A stretch of 64,000 nt of DNA from Candidatus Zixiibacteriota bacterium (lineage in GTDB: Bacteria; Zixibacteria; MSB-5A5; GN15; PGXB01), in assembly GCA_016933695.1 (NCBI GenBank), contig JAFGAL010000020.1:100574-164573 (forward strand), written 5' to 3'. Positions 34,037 to 41,470 of this stretch are shown here, one piece after another. Under the pieces are notes generated by a model. The model worked only from the letters and a program-made list of their open reading frames with translations. It was not told the DNA's origin and did not search any database. Position 1 is the first letter of the stretch. Each line of letters starts with the position of its first letter. The position numbers were made by a program, and so were the translations under genes.

Positions 34037-36157
34037 ATGGCAGAAGCCAAGAAAATCACAAGCCAAAATTCCAAAACGACGGGAGGTGATAAGCCGGCAA
34101 GACTCACCAAACGCAAAGCCGCTAAGGCGAAAAAAACCAAATCCAAAAAGGTAAAACTGGTCAAAACCGATGAGGTCAACGTCCAAGCTGAGGCGAAAGT
34201 CACTCAGGAAAGGACCCAGGAAATACTCACCGGTCGCCAGAAGCGTTTGAAAGAGAAAGCCGCCAAACGGGCGGAAGCGCCGTCTGTTCCGCAGGAGGAA
34301 ATCGAAACCGTGGCGTCGATGCGGCTGACCGACATCGACGGCAAGGAATATTCATCCGATGAGTACGAACGCCTGCTGGAGATGTACGAAGGTACGATCA
34401 AGGACATCAAGGAAGGCGAAATCGTCAACGGAACGGTTCTCGGTGTTACCCGGGATGATGTTATCGTGGATGTCGGATTCAAATCCGAGGGCATCATTCC
34501 CATCAGCGAATTCACGATGCCGATCAACATTTCGGTCGGCGACCAGATCGAGGTGTATCTGGAAGAATTCGAGGATCAAAACGGCCAATTGATCCTGTCC
34601 AAGCAAAAGGCCGATTTTGTGCGGGTCTGGGATAAAATCCGCGAATCGCATGACTCCGGCGAGCTGGTTGGAGGCAAGCTGGTACGGCGAATCAAGGGCG
34701 GTGTGGTGGTCGACGTCATGGGCGTCGATGCCTTCCTGCCCGGTTCCCAGATTTCCCTGCGCCAGGTTCCTGATTTCGACGCCCTGATCGGGCAGATGAT
34801 GGACCTGAAAATCATCAAGCTGAACAAGAGCCGACGCAATATCGTGGTCTCTCGTCGCGTGGTGCTTGAGGAGGAACGCGAAGCCAAGCGCAGCGCCCTG
34901 CTCAAGGAAATCGCCGTCGAACAGGTACGCGAAGGTATCGTCAAGAACATCACCGATTTCGGCGTCTTTATCGACCTGAACGGGGTGGATGGCCTTCTGC
35001 ATATCACCGACATGTCCTGGGGACGGATCAAACATCCGTCGGAACTGGTGTCGCTCGGTGATCGGATCTCGGTGAAAATCCTCGACTACGACGAAAAAAC
35101 CTCGCGCATTTCGCTGGGATTGAAACAGCTGACCCCGTATCCGTGGGAGAATATCGAAGAGAAATATCCGATCGGCAAGAAAGTGACCGGACGGGTCGTT
35201 TCGATTACCGACTACGGGGCATTTGTCGAGCTTGAGAAGGGTGTGGAAGGACTGATTCATATTTCCGAGATGTCCTGGACACAACATATCAAGCATCCCT
35301 CGAAGATCATGAACGTCAACGACAAAATCGATGCGGTGGTGTTGTCAGTGGATCGCGAGAACGAGAAAATCTCGCTCGGGATCAAGCAGATGGAGCCCGA
35401 TCCGTGGGAAACCATCGAGGACAAATACCCGGTCGGTAAGGTTGTCACCGGCAAGGTTCGCAATCTGACCGCTTTCGGCGCGTTTATCGAGCTGGAGGAG
35501 GGGATCGACGGCCTGATTCACATTTCCGATATGTCATGGACCAAACGTATCCAGCATCCGTCGGAGTTGATGAAGAAGGGCGATCGGATCGAAATCAAGA
35601 TCCTGCGTATCGACCATGACAATCGTCGCATTTCGCTCGGCTATAAGCAGTTGCGCGATGATCCCTGGCCGGAGCTGTCCAAGAAGTTTTACAACGGTTC
35701 CGAATGCCTCGGCACCATCACCCGCGTGATGGATCGGGGAGTTTCGGTGGCGCTGGACGGCGACGTTGAGGGATTCGTCCCGACGGCTCAGCTTGGCAAG
35801 CCTGACCTTGAAAACCCGGTCGGCGTTTTCGCCGAGGGTGAACAGATTCCCCTGCAGGTGATCGAGTTCGATCGCCAGGCGCACAAGATCGTGCTGTCGG
35901 TCAGCGCGTACTACAAGAAGCGCGAGAAGCAGGAGATGGATCAGTTCCTGGCCAAACATGCCACGCGCACCGTCAGTTTGGGCGATGCCATTGATTCTCA
36001 GACCAGTGAGGTGTTGCAGACCGATACCGAATCGAACGACGAAGCCGCTTCGGCTCCACAGTCCGAGGTCGCGGCCGATACGCCCGCTGAGACTGCCTCC
36101 GATACGATCGACAATACGGATGAAACGACCGAAGAGGACAAACCGGAAGGAATGTAA
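34037..36157 (+). CDS. rpsA: 30S ribosomal protein S1
   Basis: RNA-binding protein that brings mRNA to the 30S subunit. The 706 residues are longer than usual (about 560): an N-terminal extension of about 95 residues rich in Lys/Ala (RLTKRKAAKAKKTKSKK) precedes six S1 repeats, for example EGEIVNGTVLGVTRDDVIVDVG, then VREGIVKNITDFGVFIDLNG, VTGRVVSITDYGAFVELEKG and VTGKVRNLTAFGAFIELEEG. A Glu/Asp/Thr-rich acidic tail ends it. The basic extension is unusual and may tune RNA or ribosome contact, though this is inference. A strong GAAGGAGG precedes the ATG; a terminator follows. Confidence 0.95.
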   Translation: MAEAKKITSQNSKTTGGDKPARLTKRKAAKAKKTKSKKVKLVKTDEVNVQAEAKVTQERTQEILTGRQKRLKEKAAKRAEAPSVPQEEIETVASMRLTDIDGKEYSSDEYERLLEMYEGTIKDIKEGEIVNGTVLGVTRDDVIVDVGFKSEGIIPISEFTMPINISVGDQIEVYLEEFEDQNGQLILSKQKADFVRVWDKIRESHDSGELVGGKLVRRIKGGVVVDVMGVDAFLPGSQISLRQVPDFDALIGQMMDLKIIKLNKSRRNIVVSRRVVLEEEREAKRSALLKEIAVEQVREGIVKNITDFGVFIDLNGVDGLLHITDMSWGRIKHPSELVSLGDRISVKILDYDEKTSRISLGLKQLTPYPWENIEEKYPIGKKVTGRVVSITDYGAFVELEKGVEGLIHISEMSWTQHIKHPSKIMNVNDKIDAVVLSVDRENEKISLGIKQMEPDPWETIEDKYPVGKVVTGKVRNLTAFGAFIELEEGIDGLIHISDMSWTKRIQHPSELMKKGDRIEIKILRIDHDNRRISLGYKQLRDDPWPELSKKFYNGSECLGTITRVMDRGVSVALDGDVEGFVPTAQLGKPDLENPVGVFAEGEQIPLQVIEFDRQAHKIVLSVSAYYKKREKQEMDQFLAKHATRTVSLGDAIDSQTSEVLQTDTESNDEAASAPQSEVAADTPAETASDTIDNTDETTEEDKPEGM

Positions 36158-36189
36158 TCTTCAGAGCGTTTCGATAACGGAGATAAAAG

Positions 36190-36220
36190 AAGCGGCGGAG
36201 ATTTCCGCCGCTTTCTTTTT
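36190..36220 (+). terminator. Intrinsic terminator after rpsA
   Basis: AAGCGGCGGA (36190-36199), GATT loop, TCCGCCGCTT (36204-36213), then TCTTTTT. Confidence 0.9.
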
Positions 36221-36234
36221 GGCCGGTTCGTGCG

Positions 36235-36240
36235 TATACT
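36235..36240 (+). promoter_or_regulatory. -10 element of mtaB, leaderless
   Basis: TATACT lies six bases before the ATG at 36247, so transcription would start at or next to the codon. A -35 would overlap the rpsA terminator and none is clear, so the promoter strength is uncertain. Confidence 0.45.
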
Positions 36241-36246
36241 ACCCAT

Positions 36247-37524
36247 ATGAAAACGGTTGCATTTGAAACGGTCGGATGTCGGCTCAATCAGTATGAGACC
36301 GAGAAAATCGCGGCGCAGTTGACGGCGTCGGGTTTGAAACGGGTCGATAGCAATGACGATGCCGATTTGTATATCATCAATACCTGCACCGTTACCGGGC
36401 GCGCCGGCGCCACCTGCCGCAATATCATCTCCCGCACCGCCCGTCGCGATACGCCGGCAGTGTTGGTGGTGATCGGCTGTTATGTCGATCTGGAACCGGA
36501 GATGATCGCGCGTATGGACGGTGTCGATCTGGTCATTCCCAATCCGGACAAAGACCGCGTGCTGGTCATTCTCCGGGAACGGTACCCGTATTTATTCGAC
36601 GGTGCACCGATGATTCCGACCCCAACCGGTATCGATGAATTTCATCAGCATAACCGGGCCTGGATCAAAATCAGCGACGGGTGCAATCAGCGGTGCGCCT
36701 ATTGCATCATTCCTGCGGTTCGCGGCCCACTCACCAACCGTCCCGTCGATGAAATCATCAACGAAATCAATATGCTGGTGGCGCATGGGTATCACGAAGT
36801 CGTCCTGACCGGTGTGCATATCGGCAAATATACGTATGATGATATTCACTCGCCGGCGGCTTTGGTGCAAGCCATTTTGGAAAAGACGACTTTACCGCGC
36901 GTGCGGTTATCCTCGATCGAGCCGCAGGAGGTCGATGACGACCTGATTGCTGTTATGAAGGCCGGCGGCAAACGGGTCTGCCGTCATCTGCATATCCCGC
37001 TGCAATCCGGATCGGATCGCATCTTGAGACGCATGCGACGTCCCTATGATCGTCAACGCTATTTCGATCTGGTTCGTCGCGCCAGGGAGCGAATCGAATA
37101 TCTGGTAGTCGGCGCGGATATCATTGTCGGGTTTCCCGGCGAAACCGATGCGGATTTCGCCGACTCGGTGGCGGCGGCCGAGTCCGGTCTGCTGGATTAC
37201 CTGCACGTGTTTTCGTATTCCGATCGTCCCGGCACCGATGCGTCATCGTTTCCGAACAAAGTCCGCCCGGATGATATTAAAAACCGCAACAAAATCCTTC
37301 GCGACATTTCGAAAAAACAGTACGCCCGCGCCTTGCGACAGGCGGTGGGGAGTACGGTCGGGGTGATTTCCGAACATCGTGCCGACGACTCCAATCAATA
37401 CTGGGGAATAACGGATAATTATCTTAAGGTCTTGCTTCCATCCGGATCGGGTGGCGGCCGGGAAATTTTGACCATGCAGGTCACCGGCGCCGAAACGAGC
37501 TATCTGGTCGGCAAGCTGATTTAA
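36247..37524 (+). CDS. mtaB: tRNA (N6-threonylcarbamoyladenosine(37)-C2)-methylthiotransferase MtaB
   Basis: Radical-SAM enzyme that converts t6A37 to ms2t6A37 in tRNAs reading ANN codons. The 425 residues show the N-terminal UPF0004 domain with cluster cysteines C11 (VGCRLNQYE), C47 (NTCTVTG) and C78 (IGCYVD), and the radical-SAM CxxxCxxC at C146, C150 and C153 (DGCNQRCAYCIIP). HIPLQSGSDRILRRM and VGADIIVGFPGET follow. The ATG has no Shine-Dalgarno sequence. It is a stand-alone gene between a terminator and the flagellar promoter. Confidence 0.95.
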   Translation: MKTVAFETVGCRLNQYETEKIAAQLTASGLKRVDSNDDADLYIINTCTVTGRAGATCRNIISRTARRDTPAVLVVIGCYVDLEPEMIARMDGVDLVIPNPDKDRVLVILRERYPYLFDGAPMIPTPTGIDEFHQHNRAWIKISDGCNQRCAYCIIPAVRGPLTNRPVDEIINEINMLVAHGYHEVVLTGVHIGKYTYDDIHSPAALVQAILEKTTLPRVRLSSIEPQEVDDDLIAVMKAGGKRVCRHLHIPLQSGSDRILRRMRRPYDRQRYFDLVRRARERIEYLVVGADIIVGFPGETDADFADSVAAAESGLLDYLHVFSYSDRPGTDASSFPNKVRPDDIKNRNKILRDISKKQYARALRQAVGSTVGVISEHRADDSNQYWGITDNYLKVLLPSGSGGGREILTMQVTGAETSYLVGKLI

Positions 37525-37668
37525 TCGCCTCACAATCCGTATATCCGGCAACAATTGACTGTCCGGCCGGAAAACTTTTCTCGCAATCCATCTTTTTTAT
37601 TGCCGTTGGCAATCTGGTCGAGCACCTATCTGCCGACAGGACAGTGGATTACGTGGTGTCTGCCATTG

Positions 37669-37685
37669 TTGGCACGCGGATTGCA
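37669..37685 (+). promoter_or_regulatory. Sigma-54 promoter of the flagellar operon
   Basis: TTGGCACGCGGATTGCA: the -24 GG (37671-37672) and -12 GC (37683-37684) are ten bases apart and match the TGGCACG-N4-TTGCW consensus perfectly. The expected start is near 37697, about 28 bases before motE. This implies RpoN control and an enhancer-binding activator, such as the one encoded at 19.8 kb. Confidence 0.85.
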
Positions 37686-37724
37686 AAAAGGAATGCCGGA
37701 GAAATACTATTTATATGTTTTAAA

Positions 37725-38528
37725 ATGGCTGAAGAAAAGAAACAGACAGAAAACAAGGACGCCGAAGAGATCAAAGATCTCGGGGACGAAGAAGAAGTCG
37801 GAACCAAATCGAAAGGGTTCAAACTTCCGATTCCCGGAAAACTTGTGGTGCCGATCGCGATTGCGGCGGCGGCGTTTTTATTGTCGCTGGCTGGGGCCTG
37901 GTTTTTAACCGGACCGCATTCCCCGATGGAATCGACAACCGCCGCGGATTCCACACTGGCCGCCAATCCCGATATAACCGATTCGACATCTCACCATACC
38001 AAGGCCGAATCCGAATCGGAAATCGATCTCAATAATATCGACTTTGAGGATATTCAGGATGCCTCCTGGATGCGGGAATTGTTCGGAGACATCGATACCA
38101 CTGCCGTTATGAAGGAACTGGGTTTACTGGATGATGATACGAATAGCGCCACCGCAGTCGACGGTATGACACCACAGGACTCAATCGACACCCTGAACTG
38201 GATTCAAAAGGAAATGGTGAATCTGGCCCGGAAGAAAGATTCTCTCGATACCCGCGGCCGGGAACTTGCCAAACTCGACAAGAAAGTATCGCAGGCATTG
38301 ATAAAAATAGAACAGGCCGAAACCGCGCGGGTGACCGAACTGGCCCGGCTGTACGACGGCATGCGTCCCGAGGAGGTCGCGCGGCTGTTCGACAATTTGA
38401 GTGACGATGTCATCATTTCGATTTTACCGCGCATGAAGTCGGCCAATGCCGCGAAAATACTGGCCCTGATGAAACCGAAGCGGGCCGCCAAGATATCAAC
38501 CGAGATGATAACGGTAATGGATAATTAA
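37725..38528 (+). CDS. motE: MotE-like flagellar protein (MgtE_N domain)
   Basis: A 267-residue membrane protein: a charged cytoplasmic start, one membrane helix at about 41-62 (VVPIAIAAAAFLLSLAGAWFL), an acidic linker, a coiled coil (about 155-205) and an MgtE-N/FliG-like end (LARLYDGMRPEEVARLFDNL, ISILPRMKSANAAKILALM). MotE chaperones MotC or stabilises stator parts in other bacteria; no motAB genes are in this window, so its partner is unknown. The ATG at 37725 is the first after the predicted start; no Shine-Dalgarno sequence is adjacent. It leads the flagellar operon, as fliK follows directly. Confidence 0.75.
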   Translation: MAEEKKQTENKDAEEIKDLGDEEEVGTKSKGFKLPIPGKLVVPIAIAAAAFLLSLAGAWFLTGPHSPMESTTAADSTLAANPDITDSTSHHTKAESESEIDLNNIDFEDIQDASWMRELFGDIDTTAVMKELGLLDDDTNSATAVDGMTPQDSIDTLNWIQKEMVNLARKKDSLDTRGRELAKLDKKVSQALIKIEQAETARVTELARLYDGMRPEEVARLFDNLSDDVIISILPRMKSANAAKILALMKPKRAAKISTEMITVMDN

Positions 38529-40277
38529 ATGTTGTCCGCGCAAAACATGTTGTTCTTCGGAGCCGCAGTTTCCGAATCGGTCACGCCGACGGCATCCACG
38601 CCGAAAGCAACCGGTGAAAGGCACGCCACGGGCGATTTTGGGGGCCTTTTGGCGTCAGCCGAATCGAAACTGCAGAAAGCCGACACGCCCCTCGATCAGA
38701 CCGGCAGGCAATATCGTAACATGGTAGCCGACAACACCCCGATGGCATTTGCAGGCATGGTGCTTCCTGCGTTGGAGGCGATGCCGCTGTCAGGGGATGC
38801 ATCAACGACCGGGACTTCAGATGTACCGGTTGACCTCGTTTCGGAAAAAACCGCTATGCCGGTTGTGCCGACACTGCCGGATGAATTCGCAATGATGCTG
38901 ACAGAGAATGGCGGCGCCACAAAAACGAATAGCGATACTGCCGTTGTCCTCACGACAAGCAATAACAATAGCATATTGAATAATACGGATACATCGGAAC
39001 GGGTTGAAATTGGTTTGGTCATGGAGAAAACGCCGATTGCCCGGAATCTGCAGGCTGTCTGGCCTGCAACGGATTCCGGGCAGGAGGCGATCCGTCTGGG
39101 GGCTCTCGCCGACAGAATGGCGGCGAGTGCCAAAGCCGATCTCATGGCTAGTACTATCGATCAATCCCGCACAACGGTTGCCATGCCGTCGCTCACGCCA
39201 GCCGGTTCGAATATGCTGGAGACTGCCGCGCGTATGGAATCCGATGTCGTGATGTCGCGTTTCGATGCGCCTGATCCGTTTTCGAATAGCGAATCGCTCT
39301 CATCGACTGCCGAAGACAACAAAATCGCGAACGCCAAAGTGGTTGAGAACGCGATTGCTATTGCATCAGATACTCGCGCCGTGTCCGGTCGCAACGGCAC
39401 CGGGCCGATGTTCAATCACCTGGTGTCCGCTTTGCATGTCAAACAGGTGCGAACCGCAGTCAGCCATGTCTCGCGCGAACATCATGCCCCGGCAGGACAA
39501 TCGCAATCGACGGCAATACAATCCGATACGGCGAAACCGCTTTCGCCGATGACTGCGTCTGGCAGTGCACCGTCAGCCGCGCCGGCAACCGGCAATGAAC
39601 TGTCGGCCGAAATGCCGTGCGTGCAATCCGATCAATCCGCGCCGCAACCGGAAACCGGTGAACGGATGATGAGCAATACTGAAGTCCAGTCGTCTTTCCT
39701 GGAGACGGTCGAAAAAACAAATGGCCGATCAGCCGGGATAGTGTCCGATGCAACGACCGTTCGGACTTCCGATATCGCGAATGATCATCTGGCGAACCTG
39801 AACACGCTACCAGTCGACAAGACCGATCCGATGCCGGTGAAAAGCGAAACCACGCCGGTGCGGTTTGTCATGCCGACGGATATCGATCAACGTCCGGTGC
39901 GTTCCGGTCAAAGCGTCACAATCCGCATGGAACCGGAACATCTCGGTCAGGTGCGGTTAACCCTTTCGGAATACCGCGATTCTATCGTCGGACGGCTGGT
40001 GGTGGAAAACCATGCGGCGCGGACGGTGGTGGAATCCCATTTGCAGATGCTGTACGATCAACTGACCGACAGGGGAATCAACCTTGATGCGTTTCAGGTG
40101 TTTGTCGGCGGCGACGGCAGCGCGTCGCTGGCTCGCCGTCACCATAACGAAAATACCCGCCGCACGAACGGCGGTTCTGGTTTGTCAATATCCGCTCCGG
40201 TCGGCGATGCCGTCGCATCGTCACGTTCCGATGGCGGTTTGTATATCAATGCGACCGGCGTTAACTGGGTCGCGTAG
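38529..40277 (+). CDS. fliK: Flagellar hook-length control protein FliK
   Basis: Secreted ruler that sets hook length and switches export specificity through FlhB. The 582 residues are mostly disordered, Ala/Ser/Thr-rich ruler sequence. The conserved globular end is at about 455-545 (SVTIRMEPEHLGQVRLTLSEYRD, RTVVESHLQMLYDQLTDRGI), the Flg_hook domain that touches FlhB. It has no gap after motE and sits before flgD, as in other hook clusters. Confidence 0.92.
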   Translation: MLSAQNMLFFGAAVSESVTPTASTPKATGERHATGDFGGLLASAESKLQKADTPLDQTGRQYRNMVADNTPMAFAGMVLPALEAMPLSGDASTTGTSDVPVDLVSEKTAMPVVPTLPDEFAMMLTENGGATKTNSDTAVVLTTSNNNSILNNTDTSERVEIGLVMEKTPIARNLQAVWPATDSGQEAIRLGALADRMAASAKADLMASTIDQSRTTVAMPSLTPAGSNMLETAARMESDVVMSRFDAPDPFSNSESLSSTAEDNKIANAKVVENAIAIASDTRAVSGRNGTGPMFNHLVSALHVKQVRTAVSHVSREHHAPAGQSQSTAIQSDTAKPLSPMTASGSAPSAAPATGNELSAEMPCVQSDQSAPQPETGERMMSNTEVQSSFLETVEKTNGRSAGIVSDATTVRTSDIANDHLANLNTLPVDKTDPMPVKSETTPVRFVMPTDIDQRPVRSGQSVTIRMEPEHLGQVRLTLSEYRDSIVGRLVVENHAARTVVESHLQMLYDQLTDRGINLDAFQVFVGGDGSASLARRHHNENTRRTNGGSGLSISAPVGDAVASSRSDGGLYINATGVNWVA

Positions 40278-40286
40278 GAGGCAAGT

Positions 40287-40982
40287 ATGTCTGACGTATC
40301 ATCCGTTTCATCCTCCGCATATTCGTACGGCACCAATGGAACATCCGACAGCAGTGTCCTCGGCAAGGATGATTTCCTGCAATTATTGGTCACGCAGTTG
40401 ACCAACCAGGATCCGCTGGAGCCGATGTCGGATACCGAATACATCGCGCAGTTGGCGCAGTTTTCATCGCTGGAGCAGTTGCAAAATCTCAATGACAGTA
40501 TGGAGGCCGGGTTGAACTGGGATTATCTGCAGTTGCAGACAATCAACAACACCATGGCCACCAACCTGATTGGCAAGGACGTGCGGGCCACATACAGCAG
40601 TGTCTATCTGGACGACAACAACATGCCGCAGATCAACTTCACGGTCGATCAGTACGCCGCCAAAGTACATATCAAAATCCTGAACGAAGACGGTGGCGTG
40701 GTACGCACGCTGACGATGGAGGACCTGGTCGCGGGCGAACATTCGATTGAATGGGACGGCCGCGACGGAAATCACAATCGCATGGAAAACGGCACGTATA
40801 CCATCTCGATCACGGCCACGGATGCCGATGGCGATAGCTTGTCGCCATCGACATACATCGAGGGGCGCGTGGACGGTATCGTGTATCGCAACGGTTCGGC
40901 CTACCTGCAAATCGACGGTCTGGAAATCGGCCTGTCCAATGTCGAGGCGATTCTGGAACCGAGGGCGGAAGACGAGGGATAA
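40287..40982 (+). CDS. flgD: Flagellar hook assembly (scaffold) protein FlgD
   Basis: Caps the growing hook. The 231 residues have the N-terminal export/cap motif GKDDFLQLLVTQLTNQDPLEP and the C-terminal Ig/Tudor hybrid (AKVHIKILNEDGGVVRTLTME, IEWDGRDGNHNRMENGTYTI). A GGAGGC site lies before the ATG, nine bases after fliK. Confidence 0.96.
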   Translation: MSDVSSVSSSAYSYGTNGTSDSSVLGKDDFLQLLVTQLTNQDPLEPMSDTEYIAQLAQFSSLEQLQNLNDSMEAGLNWDYLQLQTINNTMATNLIGKDVRATYSSVYLDDNNMPQINFTVDQYAAKVHIKILNEDGGVVRTLTMEDLVAGEHSIEWDGRDGNHNRMENGTYTISITATDADGDSLSPSTYIEGRVDGIVYRNGSAYLQIDGLEIGLSNVEAILEPRAEDEG

Positions 40983-40983
40983 T

Positions 40984-41373
40984 ATGAAAATCACCGATTT
41001 CAACCGACCGGTCAATCTGCTGGAAATCGCCAGCCGGGGCCGAAACGCGACACCGGCGAAAACAGACAAGACCGGTGACACGTTCAAAGACACGTTTTCG
41101 CGGGAACTGGCGAAAACCAACAACGTCGAGTTTTCCAAACATGCCCGCGCCCGGCTGTTTTCGCGCGGGATTGAAATCTCCGACGACAAGCTGAACCGGC
41201 TGTCGAACGCCATCGATCGCGCGGCGGCCAAGGGTTCGAAAGAAACGCTGATTCTCGACGATGATGCCGCCTACGTGGCATCGGTTGATAACCGGACGAT
41301 AATTACGGCGCTCAGTCGCGACAACCTGCGCGAAGGCGTGGTGACGTCGATCGACTCCGCCATCATTCTGTGA
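40984..41373 (+). CDS. TIGR02530-type flagellar operon protein
   Basis: A 129-residue soluble protein of the flagellar-operon family found between flgD and flgE (TIGR02530). Its EFSKHARARLFSRGIEISDDKLNRL and NRTIITALSRDNLREGVVTSIDSAIIL match that family. The role is not established; a hook-assembly function is assumed from position. It starts two bases after the flgD stop. Longer frames read back into flgD and are unlikely. Confidence 0.8.
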   Translation: MKITDFNRPVNLLEIASRGRNATPAKTDKTGDTFKDTFSRELAKTNNVEFSKHARARLFSRGIEISDDKLNRLSNAIDRAAAKGSKETLILDDDAAYVASVDNRTIITALSRDNLREGVVTSIDSAIIL

Positions 41374-41407
41374 TAATAACAATGAAATACATACACACAA
41401 ACACACT

Positions 41408-41460
41408 CAAGGCTGGACCCCGTATGAAGACGGGGAGGCCTTGCCGTTTCGGTAAGGAGG
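41408..41460 (+). promoter_or_regulatory. Structured leader of flgE
   Basis: Two stems lie in the 97-base gap before flgE. The first is CAAGGC/GCCTTG (41408-41413 with 41438-41443) enclosing CCCCGT/ACGGGG (41418-41423 with 41430-41435). The second, TTGCCG/CGGTAA (41441-41446 with 41450-41455), runs up to the GGAGG Shine-Dalgarno site (41456-41460). No T-run is present, so this is more likely a translational or mRNA-stability control than a terminator. Confidence 0.5.
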
Positions 41461-41470
41461 AAGAACTGTT

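Noticed and set aside
37681..37710. Sigma-70 promoter (TTGCAA-N18-TACTAT) for motE
   Set aside because: Possible, but it overlaps a perfect sigma-54 site that explains the position better; kept only as an alternative.
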